49,143 nt of DNA from JBPCRW01 sp050996405. Lineage in GTDB: Bacteria > Acidobacteriota > Blastocatellia > Pyrinomonadales > Pyrinomonadaceae. The position numbers and the translations under genes were made by a program. Each line of letters starts with the position of its first letter. The stretch's first letter is position 1. The stretch is taken from the NCBI GenBank assembly GCA_050996405.1, contig JBPCRW010000271.1, positions 1 through 49,143 on the forward strand, in the 5' to 3' direction. A model generated the notes under the pieces. That model had not been told where the DNA came from and made no database searches. It worked only from the letters and a program-made list of their open reading frames with translations. This document shows, one piece after another, positions 41,110 to 48,734 of this stretch.

Positions 41110-42561
41110 TTAATATTTCGGCACGGATGAATCAACTTCATCCGACCAAGCCGTAATGCCGCCTTTTAAATTTATTAACTTTCCGCCGAAACCGTTTTCT
41201 TTTAACGCCGCAATCGCCTTTGCGCTGCGCCCGCCCGCTTTGCAGTGGATAATCGCCGCCCGCGACGAATCAATTTCATCTGCGCGTTTGACGATTTCGC
41301 CAAGCGGAATTAGCTTCGTATTTGGAATTCGCGCAATCTCAAATTCGTGCGGCTCGCGCACGTCAATTATCTGAACTTCAGAATTATTTTTGATTAAATC
41401 ATTTAATTCAGTCGCCGTAATTTCTTCCAAATTATTTTCTTCGACGACCGTCTGATTCAAGCCGCAAAACGCTTCGTAATCAATCAATCCTTTAATCATC
41501 GGATTCGCGCCGCAAATCGGACAATCCGCGTTTTTCTTAAGTTTCAATTCGCGGAAACGCATTTTCCAGGCATCGAAAAGCAGCAGTCGATTGAGCAAAA
41601 TTCCTTCCGCGCCCAAAATAACTTTGATGACTTCGTTCGCCTGAATCGTGCCGACGATGCCGGGCAAAACACCCAAAACTCCGCCTTCGGCGCACGACGG
41701 AACGAGTCCGGGCGGCGGCGGTTCGGGATACAAACAGCGATAACACGCGCCGCGTTTCGCATCGAAGACGCTCGCCTGACCTTCAAAACGAAAAATCGAG
41801 CCGTAGACGTTTGTCTTTCCGGTTAAAACGCAGGCATCGTTGACTAAATATCTGGTCGGAAAATTATCAGTTCCGTCAACCACGACATCGAAATCTTTGA
41901 ATAATTCGAGCGCGTTTTCGCTTGTCAATTTAGTTTCAAACGCTTCGATTTTCGTATTCGGATTGATGTCGTTTAATCTGTCTTTCGCCGATGCTATTTT
42001 CGGTCGCCCGACATCTTTCGTGCCGTGAATAATCTGGCGTTGAAGATTCGATTCGTCCACGACATCGAAATCGACCAAGCCGATTGTGCCGATGCCAGCC
42101 GCCGCCAAATATAAACCCAAAGGCGAACCCAAACCGCCCGTGCCAATCATCAAAACACGAGCAGCTTTTAATTTTCGCTGACCTTCCAAACCGACTTCGG
42201 GCAAAATCAAATGGCGCGAATATCTGGCGTATTCTTCATTTGAAAGCGTCGGCAATTCTTTTTCGGCTTTTGCTCCGCCCGCCGAATTTCCGCCTGCAAT
42301 CGAAGGCACAATCAAAATTTCGCCGCCGTCTTTGAGTTTGGTTTCCAAATCATCCAAATCCCGAATATCTTCGTCGCCGACATAGACGTTGATAAAATTT
42401 CGCAAACTTCCGGCATCGTTATAAAGATGTTTTTTCAAATCCGCATATTGCGTCGTTAATTTTTCCAACGCTTCGCCCGTCGTTTTTGCCTCGACTTCAA
42501 CTTCCGAATTTCCGCCCGCAAATTGGCGCAAAGGCGTTGGAACTATAATTGTTATTGCCAT
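41110..42561 (-). CDS. MoaD/CysO-like carrier, E1 and rhodanese fusion protein
   Basis: The 483-residue product joins three modules normally made separately. Residues 1-91 are a ubiquitin-fold sulfur carrier (MoaD/ThiS/CysO type) ending VPSIAGG, with the diglycine at 90-91 followed directly by more protein. Residues about 105-360 are a MoeB/ThiF-type E1 (GTGGLGS ATP loop from 140, zinc pairs C273/C276 and C347/C350, C290 in PSCAEGG). Residues about 380-480 are a rhodanese with C440 in HCKAGGRS. The E1 would adenylate the carrier C-terminus and rhodanese persulfide would convert it to a thiocarboxylate, but here that C-terminus is internal. The upstream JAMM protease may free it. It is the third gene of the SAM-II-headed operon. 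Confidence 0.93.
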   Translation of the reverse strand: MAITIIVPTPLRQFAGGNSEVEVEAKTTGEALEKLTTQYADLKKHLYNDAGSLRNFINVYVGDEDIRDLDDLETKLKDGGEILIVPSIAGGNSAGGAKAEKELPTLSNEEYARYSRHLILPEVGLEGQRKLKAARVLMIGTGGLGSPLGLYLAAAGIGTIGLVDFDVVDESNLQRQIIHGTKDVGRPKIASAKDRLNDINPNTKIEAFETKLTSENALELFKDFDVVVDGTDNFPTRYLVNDACVLTGKTNVYGSIFRFEGQASVFDAKRGACYRCLYPEPPPPGLVPSCAEGGVLGVLPGIVGTIQANEVIKVILGAEGILLNRLLLFDAWKMRFRELKLKKNADCPICGANPMIKGLIDYEAFCGLNQTVVEENNLEEITATELNDLIKNNSEVQIIDVREPHEFEIARIPNTKLIPLGEIVKRADEIDSSRAAIIHCKAGGRSAKAIAALKENGFGGKLINLKGGITAWSDEVDSSVPKY

Positions 42562-42602
42562 AAATTTCTCCTTTCAAATAATGAATGATAAATTTTATGT
42601 CT

Positions 42603-42644
42603 CTTATCACTCGTCACTTATCACTTTTCACTCGTCACTAAATA
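42603..42644. repeat. Heptanucleotide repeat spanning the end of the JAMM gene
   Basis: Six 7-bp units (CTTATCA, CTCGTCA, CTTATCA, CTTTTCA, CTCGTCA, CTAAATA) cover the last codons and the stop of the JAMM gene, so its C-terminal LVTSEK is repeat-encoded. The same repeat runs into the gap before the E1 fusion. Confidence 0.82.
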
Positions 42645-43049
42645 CTCCACATTAAATTTTGAGCGGTCGTTTTCCATCTCCCACGAAAGCAATTTATCCG
42701 CTTTGCCCTGCAAAACCGAAACAATAATATATGACCAGACGGGCAGCGCGTGGTCTAAATCGTATTGCGAAGGCACGGCGACATCTTCCGGGTGCGAATG
42801 ATAATAGCCGACGACATCCAGATTTTTTCCTCGCGCGTAACGCTCGGCTCGCAAAACGTCTTTCGGCAAAATCAACACGCGATTTTTTTGATCTTCAAGA
42901 CTGGAATTTTCAAGCGGAAAAATTTCGACAACGGTTTTCGCGCCGTTTGTCTCGAAACGACCAATCAACATTCCGCCGCATTCGTTCGGATAAATCCGCT
43001 CGCCGTGCTTCTTGATTTGCTCTACTAAAATCTCGCTTATCGAAATCAT
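42621..43049 (-). CDS. JAMM/MPN+ metalloprotease (Mec-like)
   Basis: The 142-residue product is a single JAMM domain with the complete zinc motif: E23 (NECGG), then H84-x-H86, seven residues, S94, two residues, D97. Bacterial relatives such as Mec(+) of mycobacteria cleave after the diglycine of a CysO-type carrier to release cysteine or free the carrier. It lies between the trans-sulfuration enzyme (about 87 bp upstream) and the carrier-E1-rhodanese fusion (59 bp downstream). The likely substrate is therefore that carrier, either the aminoacyl adduct or the fusion junction itself (inference). The C-terminus is formed by heptamer repeats. Confidence 0.93.
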   Translation of the reverse strand: MISISEILVEQIKKHGERIYPNECGGMLIGRFETNGAKTVVEIFPLENSSLEDQKNRVLILPKDVLRAERYARGKNLDVVGYYHSHPEDVAVPSQYDLDHALPVWSYIIVSVLQGKADKLLSWEMENDRSKFNVEYLVTSEK

Positions 43050-43136
43050 TTTTAATTTTTTCTGTCCGCAGATAAACCGGAAATAAAATCAAATTTTTAA
43101 AGATTATTCTCAATTTCCATATTCATCTGTGGACAA

Positions 43137-44324
43137 TTATTTTCCCAATGCCTGTTCGATGTCTGCGATAATATCTTTCACGTCTTCGATGCCGACCGAA
43201 ATTCGCACCAGCCCGTCGGAAATTCCCAAATCGGCGCGTTTTTTTGGCGAAAGCTCGCGGTGCGAACTCGAAGCCGAATGCGAAACGAGGGTATAAACAT
43301 CGCCCAAACTCGTCGCGCGGACAACCAATTTCAAAGAATCCATAAATTTCCAAGCCGCTTCCGTCGTATCGTTTTTTAGTTTTATTGAAACCAGCGCGCC
43401 GCCGAAATTTTCGCGTAAAACTCGTCGTGTTAAATCTTTATCGTCCGTCAGCTTTGGATAATAAACTTTTCCAATAAACTCATTTTTCGACAGCGTTTCG
43501 GCTAAAATTTCGGCGTTGGCGCATTGTCTTTCGAGCCTTAAACCGAGAGTTTTCACGCCGCGCAAAATCTGATGCGCTTCCCAGACACTCAACACGCCGC
43601 CGACCAATTTCTTTACGCCGTCGAGCGCGGCACGGTCAAATTCATCATTTGAAACGACGATGCCGCCCGTCGCGTCGGCGTGTCCGCTCAAGTATTTTGT
43701 CGCCGAATGAACCGCAAAATCCGCGCCGGAATTTAAAGGCTGGCACAAATAAGGCGAAGCGAAAGTGTTGTCAACAATCAAACGTGCGCCGTGTTTATGC
43801 GCGATTTCCGCAACCGCCGCGATGTCGCAGATTTTCAAAAGCGGATTGGAAATCGTTTCCGCCAAAAGCGCGCGCGGTTTTATTTCTTCAATTTTTGTTT
43901 CGAGCGCGTCCAAATCGTTAAAATCCGCCGTCCGTGTTTTCACGCCGAACGCGCCGAAAATTTTGTTTAATAAATCGAACGACGCGCCGTATAAATCCTG
44001 CGATGCGAGAACGACGGAATTCGGCGCGAGTTCGCAGGCAAAAAGCGCAGCGTGAATCGCCGCCATTCCAGAGGCGAACGCAACCGAAACTTTTCCGTTT
44101 TCAATCGCGGCTAAGGCGTTTTCGAGCGCGCCGACCGTCGGATTTCCGTAACGCGAATAAACATAATCGCCGCCTTCGCCCGCGAAAACCGCGTCCATTT
44201 CCCGCATCGAATCGTAAGTGTAAGTCGCAGACGCATAAACGGGCGTGGCGACGGGTTGTCCAATCGGCGGCTCGCGCCTTTCTCCGGCGTGAACGAGTTT
44301 AGTATCTATCGAAAAATCGCTCAT
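43137..44324 (-). CDS. Cystathionine gamma-synthase/lyase-family PLP enzyme
   Basis: The 395-residue PLP enzyme belongs to the Cys/Met metabolism family. The PLP lysine is K210 in HSATKYLSGH, with YSRYGNPT and ASGMAA upstream and the C-terminal RISVGIEDVKDI. Length and motifs fit cystathionine gamma-synthase, gamma-lyase or O-acylhomoserine sulfhydrylase of the shorter type, and they cannot be told apart here. It is the first gene after a SAM-II-type riboswitch and terminator, which argues for methionine/homocysteine synthesis. With the JAMM and carrier-E1-rhodanese genes it recalls the carrier-dependent homocysteine system described in Wolinella and the CysO route in mycobacteria. Confidence 0.92.
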   Translation of the reverse strand: MSDFSIDTKLVHAGERREPPIGQPVATPVYASATYTYDSMREMDAVFAGEGGDYVYSRYGNPTVGALENALAAIENGKVSVAFASGMAAIHAALFACELAPNSVVLASQDLYGASFDLLNKIFGAFGVKTRTADFNDLDALETKIEEIKPRALLAETISNPLLKICDIAAVAEIAHKHGARLIVDNTFASPYLCQPLNSGADFAVHSATKYLSGHADATGGIVVSNDEFDRAALDGVKKLVGGVLSVWEAHQILRGVKTLGLRLERQCANAEILAETLSKNEFIGKVYYPKLTDDKDLTRRVLRENFGGALVSIKLKNDTTEAAWKFMDSLKLVVRATSLGDVYTLVSHSASSSHRELSPKKRADLGISDGLVRISVGIEDVKDIIADIEQALGK

Positions 44325-44342
44325 AAATTTATCTCATCAAAA

Positions 44343-44414
44343 TGCGGAAATACGCGCGAAGTAAGTGTGTTGTCGGACGCGGAAATGCGCCCTTACTTCG
44401 TGCGGGCTTCTGCA
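44343..44414. repeat. Palindromic intergenic repeat element, copy 4
   Basis: TGCGGAAATACGCGCGAAGTAAG (44343-44365) and the inverted CTTACTTCGTGCGGGCTTCTGC (44392-44413) form a hairpin with the core shared by copies 1-3. It lies inside the leader of the sulfur operon, between the terminator and the first start codon. Confidence 0.78.
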
Positions 44415-44433
44415 AAAAAGCGAGTCCTATTCA

Positions 44434-44472
44434 AAATAAAAAAACTCCCGTGCTAATTGAAGCACAAGAGTT
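44434..44472 (-). terminator. Intrinsic terminator in the riboswitch leader
   Basis: On the - strand ACTCTTGTGCT, TCAATT loop and AGCACGGGAGT form a stem at 44443-44470, followed by seven T then ATTTT. It lies directly downstream of the SAM-II-like aptamer and upstream of the cystathionine gamma-synthase gene, as expected for a transcriptional switch. Confidence 0.85.
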
Positions 44473-44484
44473 TGAAAAATTTCT

Positions 44485-44558
44485 CGCGGTTCTTTAGCAG
44501 TTTTTTACGTGGAGCAAGTTTCCTTAAATCGCCACGCCGAAACTTTTTTGTAAAGTTT
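44485..44558 (-). promoter_or_regulatory. SAM-II-type riboswitch aptamer
   Basis: Read on the - strand the core at 44537-44487 has CGTGG, then CGATTTAAGG, then CTTGCT, then CCACG, then an A-rich linker, then GCTAAAGAACC. These are the conserved SAM-II (SAM-alpha) blocks: P1 CGUGG/CCACG around a 19-nt loop with GAUUU and UUGC, and the downstream GCUAAA strand that closes the H-type pseudoknot. GG in the loop can pair with CC after GCUAAA, where the crystallised SAM-II has CC and GG: compensatory change. An extra small hairpin (GAAACTTT/AAAGTTTC) precedes it at 44538-44558. SAM binding would lower expression of the sulfur operon. Confidence 0.85.
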
Positions 44559-44573
44559 CATATCAATAACTTG

Positions 44574-44603
44574 CAATTTACCAAGATACTCGATGATGTG
44601 TCA
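44574..44603 (-). promoter_or_regulatory. Promoter of the SAM-II leader
   Basis: TTGACA (44603-44598) and TAAATT (44579-44574) on the - strand are spaced 18 bp. Transcription would begin near 44567, a few bases before the extra hairpin and the aptamer, which fits a riboswitch leader of about 240 nt. Confidence 0.6.
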
Positions 44604-44660
44604 AGCCCGTAATCGCCGGTTTAAAAAATGAAAATTCTGATGCCGACTTTGCGCGGATGT

Positions 44661-45989
44661 CTAAGAACTCGCCGACGCTTCCCGATTACTGATTCCATTT
44701 ATGGTTTCGGATTTACGCAATCTTAAAAGGTTTAATCTTTTTTCATCCGCTTTTAAAATCTCAATTTCCAACCCGCGAATGCGGAGTTTTTCGCCGCGCT
44801 TTGGAACATACCCGGCTTCGCTGGTGACGAGTCCGGCAATCGTCGTAAAATCGTCGTCTTCGATTTCCATATCGAAAATGCGTTCGATTTTGCCGATTTC
44901 GGTCGAACCTAAAACGTCGAAATACGATTTATTTTCGCCTTCGACGATTTCGATAACTTCGTCCTGCGCCGTGTCTTCGTCTTCGATTTCGCCGACGATT
45001 TCCTCGATAATATCTTCGAGCGAAATAACGCCCGCCACGCCGCCGTATTCGTCAATCACAATCGCTAGTTGAGTATGACTTTTCTGCATATTCTTTAAAA
45101 GTTCGGCGGCGGATTTCGTTTCGGGAACGAAAAATGCGGGGCGCAAAAGCGTTTCGATTTTTTCGTTTTCTTTGTCTTCAGCCCAGGAGTTTAAAAGGTC
45201 GCGGACGTAAATCACGCCTTCGATATTGTCAATCGAATCACGATAAACAGGCAGGCGCGAATATTTTTCTTCGATGATTAAATCACGCGCCGTTTTGATT
45301 GTCGCTTCAATCGACAGGGCGCAAATTTCGGTGCGCGGAGTCATAATCTCACCGGCGCGCGTCTCCGAAAACTCGAACATCGTTTCAAGCATCTCGCGGT
45401 CTTTTTCCTTAACAATTCCTTCCGCTTCGCCGACTTTGATATATGCTTCGATATGCTCGGCGTTGTCTTCGTCTCTGTCTTCCGCGTCGTTTGGCGTAAT
45501 CGTAGTTTCAAGTTTTAATTGTTCTTTATCTTTTAAAAAACGCTCAAACGGGTCAGCCAAAAACGACATAAAACTGTAAAGCGGGCGCGTGAACGGCAAC
45601 AGGAAAAGCAATTTTGATTCAGGATTGCGCCACGTGATAAAACGCGGAATAAGCTGTCGAAAAAGACCGGAAAAAGTCAATCCGACGACGAGCGAAACAA
45701 TTAAAAGTTCGGATGGATTTTGATAAAAATTATAGACGATGAGCGTCACGAGAACGCTGAAAATAATCAGCAAAATCTGAATCGTCGCCGACAGCGCGAA
45801 ACGAAAGCGTGGACGATTTTCCAAAATCTGGTGCAGAAATATGACCGAGCGCGAAGCCGGTTTTTCCTCGCTTTCCGCCGTCAGTCGCCGCAGTGAAACG
45901 TCCGACAACTGCGTGAACGCCATATCGACCGTCGCCAGAAAAACCAGCGCGAACAGAATCAAAACGGCGACGGCTATCTCAATTTCCAT
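44661..45989 (-). CDS. CNNM/CBS transporter-family protein (CorC/HlyC type)
   Basis: The 442-residue product has an N-terminal DUF21/CNNM membrane domain with about three to four helices (about residues 5-25, 55-85, 90-110, 125-150). Two CBS domains follow (about 208-330, starting GEIMTPRTEICAL and including VIYVRDLL and EYGGVAGVISLEDIIEEIVGEI), and then a CorC_HlyC domain (about 345-430). The family is linked to magnesium/cobalt export. The order phoH, (membrane protein), ybeY, corC is a conserved bacterial neighbourhood. It is the last gene of that run. Confidence 0.92.
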   Translation of the reverse strand: MEIEIAVAVLILFALVFLATVDMAFTQLSDVSLRRLTAESEEKPASRSVIFLHQILENRPRFRFALSATIQILLIIFSVLVTLIVYNFYQNPSELLIVSLVVGLTFSGLFRQLIPRFITWRNPESKLLFLLPFTRPLYSFMSFLADPFERFLKDKEQLKLETTITPNDAEDRDEDNAEHIEAYIKVGEAEGIVKEKDREMLETMFEFSETRAGEIMTPRTEICALSIEATIKTARDLIIEEKYSRLPVYRDSIDNIEGVIYVRDLLNSWAEDKENEKIETLLRPAFFVPETKSAAELLKNMQKSHTQLAIVIDEYGGVAGVISLEDIIEEIVGEIEDEDTAQDEVIEIVEGENKSYFDVLGSTEIGKIERIFDMEIEDDDFTTIAGLVTSEAGYVPKRGEKLRIRGLEIEILKADEKRLNLLRLRKSETINGISNREASASS

Positions 45990-45994
45990 AGTGA

Positions 45995-46068
45995 AATTTA
46001 ATCATTGATTCATTGGTTCATTTGGTTATTGAAAAAATGATTCAATGAACCAATGATTAAATGAATCA
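45995..46068. repeat. Inverted TTCATTGG-type repeat between ybeY and corC
   Basis: Arms made of 7-8 bp units (AATCATTGATTCATTGG and TTCAT versus ATTCAATGAACCAATGATT and GAATCAATT) form an imperfect hairpin in the 80-bp gap between two co-directional genes. Confidence 0.7.
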
Positions 46069-46069
46069 A

Positions 46070-46501
46070 TTAGATATTGAGTTTATCACGAAGTTTGAGT
46101 TCGAGCCGATTCATTTCTCCAGAATCAGTTTCGTGGTCGTAGCCGCAAAGATGCAGAATGCCGTGCAGAATAAGCTGTTTGATTTCTGTTTCGAGCGACA
46201 GATTATTTTCGCTCGCCTGTTTCTGCGCCTGCTCGACGCTGATAACAATGTCGCCCAAAAAATTTTCGGTTTCGAGAAAATCGTAACGGTCGGGTTCGTA
46301 GGGAAACGACAAAACATCGGTCGTTTTATTTTTGTCGCGGAAAATTTTATTGAGTTCTTTAATTTTTCTATCCGAAACAAACGCGACCGTTAAATCTTTT
46401 CCTTGCGCTTCGTTTATCGCGGCGATGGCTTTTTCCGTGAAGATTTGAAAATCACCGGTTTCGAGTTTGATTTTGCGCTGTTGATTGATGGTTTCGGGCA
46501 T
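46070..46501 (-). CDS. ybeY: Endoribonuclease YbeY
   Basis: The 143-residue metal-dependent RNase acts in 16S rRNA 3' maturation and ribosome quality control. The zinc motif is H113-G-I-L-H117-L-C-G-Y-D-H123, and the N-terminal SDRKIKELNKIFRDKNKTTDVLSFPY matches the family. The length is normal. It is placed between the small membrane-protein gene and corC, as in many bacteria. Confidence 0.95.
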   Translation of the reverse strand: MPETINQQRKIKLETGDFQIFTEKAIAAINEAQGKDLTVAFVSDRKIKELNKIFRDKNKTTDVLSFPYEPDRYDFLETENFLGDIVISVEQAQKQASENNLSLETEIKQLILHGILHLCGYDHETDSGEMNRLELKLRDKLNI

Positions 46502-46537
46502 TGATATTTATTTAAAGGGCTTTTCGCTATTTTCAAT

Positions 46538-46587
46538 CTTAATATCCAGATTCACTATTAAACTTAATATCCAGATTCACTGTTAAA
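46538..46587. repeat. 25-bp tandem duplication at a gene end
   Basis: Units 46538-46562 and 46563-46587 match at 24 of 25 positions (CTTAATATCCAGATTCACT...). Because 25 is not a multiple of three, the copies are read in different frames at the C-terminus of the membrane protein. Confidence 0.88.
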
Positions 46588-46995
46588 CCTATAACGAAAG
46601 TTACAAACATAATTGGAATAAAAGATACGGAAATTCTGCCCGCGCCTAAAAAACTTTCGCTGATTCCATTTAATATATTTTCTGAACACTGAAGCGATTC
46701 TAATATGCCCCAAAATATTGATGCTGTGAAAAGACCGATGACTGAAATGAAAAGCCAACTCAATATTCCCAAGAAGAATGGATTTAAAACTTTATCGTAA
46801 ATCTTCCAAACAAAAATAAAAGCGAAGATGTAACTTAAAATCGAGAGAAGAATAAAAGCTATTTCGTAATTCGTTCCATCTGAAAGGGAGCGACATCCGC
46901 CTGAAACTCCACCCGCCATAAATACAACACCTAAGTTTAAAGCTGAAAATACTGCACCAATAAAATCGGCAACTTGAAAAACGATTTTAGTTTTA

Positions 46996-47006
<11 letters not shown>
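46539..47006 (-). CDS. Hypothetical four-helix membrane protein
   Basis: The 155-residue product has hydrophobic segments at about residues 8-35, 45-68, 75-100 and 120-145. No family recognised. The ATG at 47006 lies inside the end of phoH (11-bp overlap), which is preferred over the longer frame. The last 16 residues come from a 25-bp tandem duplication at the 3' end (46538-46587) read in two frames, so the original C-terminus was probably different. It is not part of the usual phoH-ybeY-corC set and looks like an inserted gene. Confidence 0.72.
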
Positions 47007-47961
<955 letters not shown>

Positions 47962-48189
47962 ATTCTAATAAAAATCCTTTGGTAAAAATTATTTTTCTAT
48001 AACAATTCGAGGCTACTAAAAGGCTTGCGGAGTGTCAATGTAAATTTTCTGTTAAATCAATCGGTTTTTGTCAAAAAATACTTTATTTTTTTGGCGGTTT
48101 TGTGTAATGCTAAGTTATCGAAAAATTCAGGGCTTGTAGTCGCAAACTATTGCCTAAGGGAAAAGGGTTTTAGAACAAGGAGTATGATT

Positions 48190-48396
48190 ATGGTTAAAAG
48201 CGGCGCGCAAATTTTAGAACCGGCGATGAATTTGCCGACGATTCGTTTTCAGAAAAATTCGGAAATGAATCTTTCGGTTAAATCGGAAACGGAAGAAACT
48301 TCGATGGTCGAAAGAATCTCGGAAAAACTAGATGTCCGGGTTCGTTTTAACCGTTTGAAAAAACGACTGAGAAATCGTTCTTCAAACATTTTATAA
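48190..48396 (+). CDS. Small hypothetical basic protein
   Basis: The 68-residue product (starting MVKSGAQILEPAMN) has no known family. It has a C-terminal basic region (VRVRFNRLKKRLRNRSSNIL) that could bind nucleic acid or membrane. AAGGAG lies 7 bp before the ATG at 48190, which is preferred over the ATG 6 bp upstream. The 228-bp gap to the divergent phoH start contains promoter-like AT-rich sequence but no gene. It is 12 bp upstream of the next gene, so probably co-transcribed. Confidence 0.6.
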   Translation: MVKSGAQILEPAMNLPTIRFQKNSEMNLSVKSETEETSMVERISEKLDVRVRFNRLKKRLRNRSSNIL

Positions 48397-48408
48397 GAGG
48401 AAAGTTTT

Positions 48409-48654
48409 ATGCCGAGAGGAGATAAATCAAAATATACCGATAAGCAAAAACGACAGACTGAACATATCGAAGAAAGCTACGAGAAAAAAGGCTTGTCCGA
48501 AGAACGGGCGGAAGAAATCGCATGGTCAACCGTCAATAAAGAATCGGGCGGCGGGAATTTAAGCGGTTCGGGACGCAAGCGAAAATCGGCGGCTGAAACC
48601 GAGCCGGAAGTGACGAAAAATAAAGTCAAAAGAAAATCGTCGTCGGTGTTGTAA
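48409..48654 (+). CDS. Small KGG-like stress/plasmid-stabilisation-type protein
   Basis: The 81-residue charged protein starts MPRGDKSKYTDKQKRQTEHI and contains STVNKESGGGNLSGSGRKR, a pattern seen in small bacterial proteins often annotated as plasmid stabilisation protein. The name is not experimentally well founded, and the proteins are more likely stress related. GAGGAAAG precedes the ATG. It is co-directional with the 68-residue gene and ends in a terminator. Confidence 0.75.
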   Translation: MPRGDKSKYTDKQKRQTEHIEESYEKKGLSEERAEEIAWSTVNKESGGGNLSGSGRKRKSAAETEPEVTKNKVKRKSSSVL

Positions 48655-48673
48655 GAGCAGAAAAAGAATTTTA

Positions 48674-48712
48674 GCCGGAAAGCGTAAATCGAAAGGTTTG
48701 GCTTTCCGTTTT
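48674..48712 (+). terminator. Intrinsic terminator after the small-protein pair
   Basis: CGGAAAGC (about 48675-48682) and GCTTTCCG (about 48701-48708) form an 8-bp stem followed by TTTTATTTT. It lies 20 bp after the stop and before the SDR gene. Confidence 0.75.
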
Positions 48713-48734
48713 ATTTTCGGGGGAATGAAAAAAA

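Noticed and set aside
47962..48189. TTGACA at 48033-48038 (- strand) as the phoH promoter
   Set aside because: The -35 is perfect but no acceptable -10 lies at 16-18 bp, so I did not list it as a feature.
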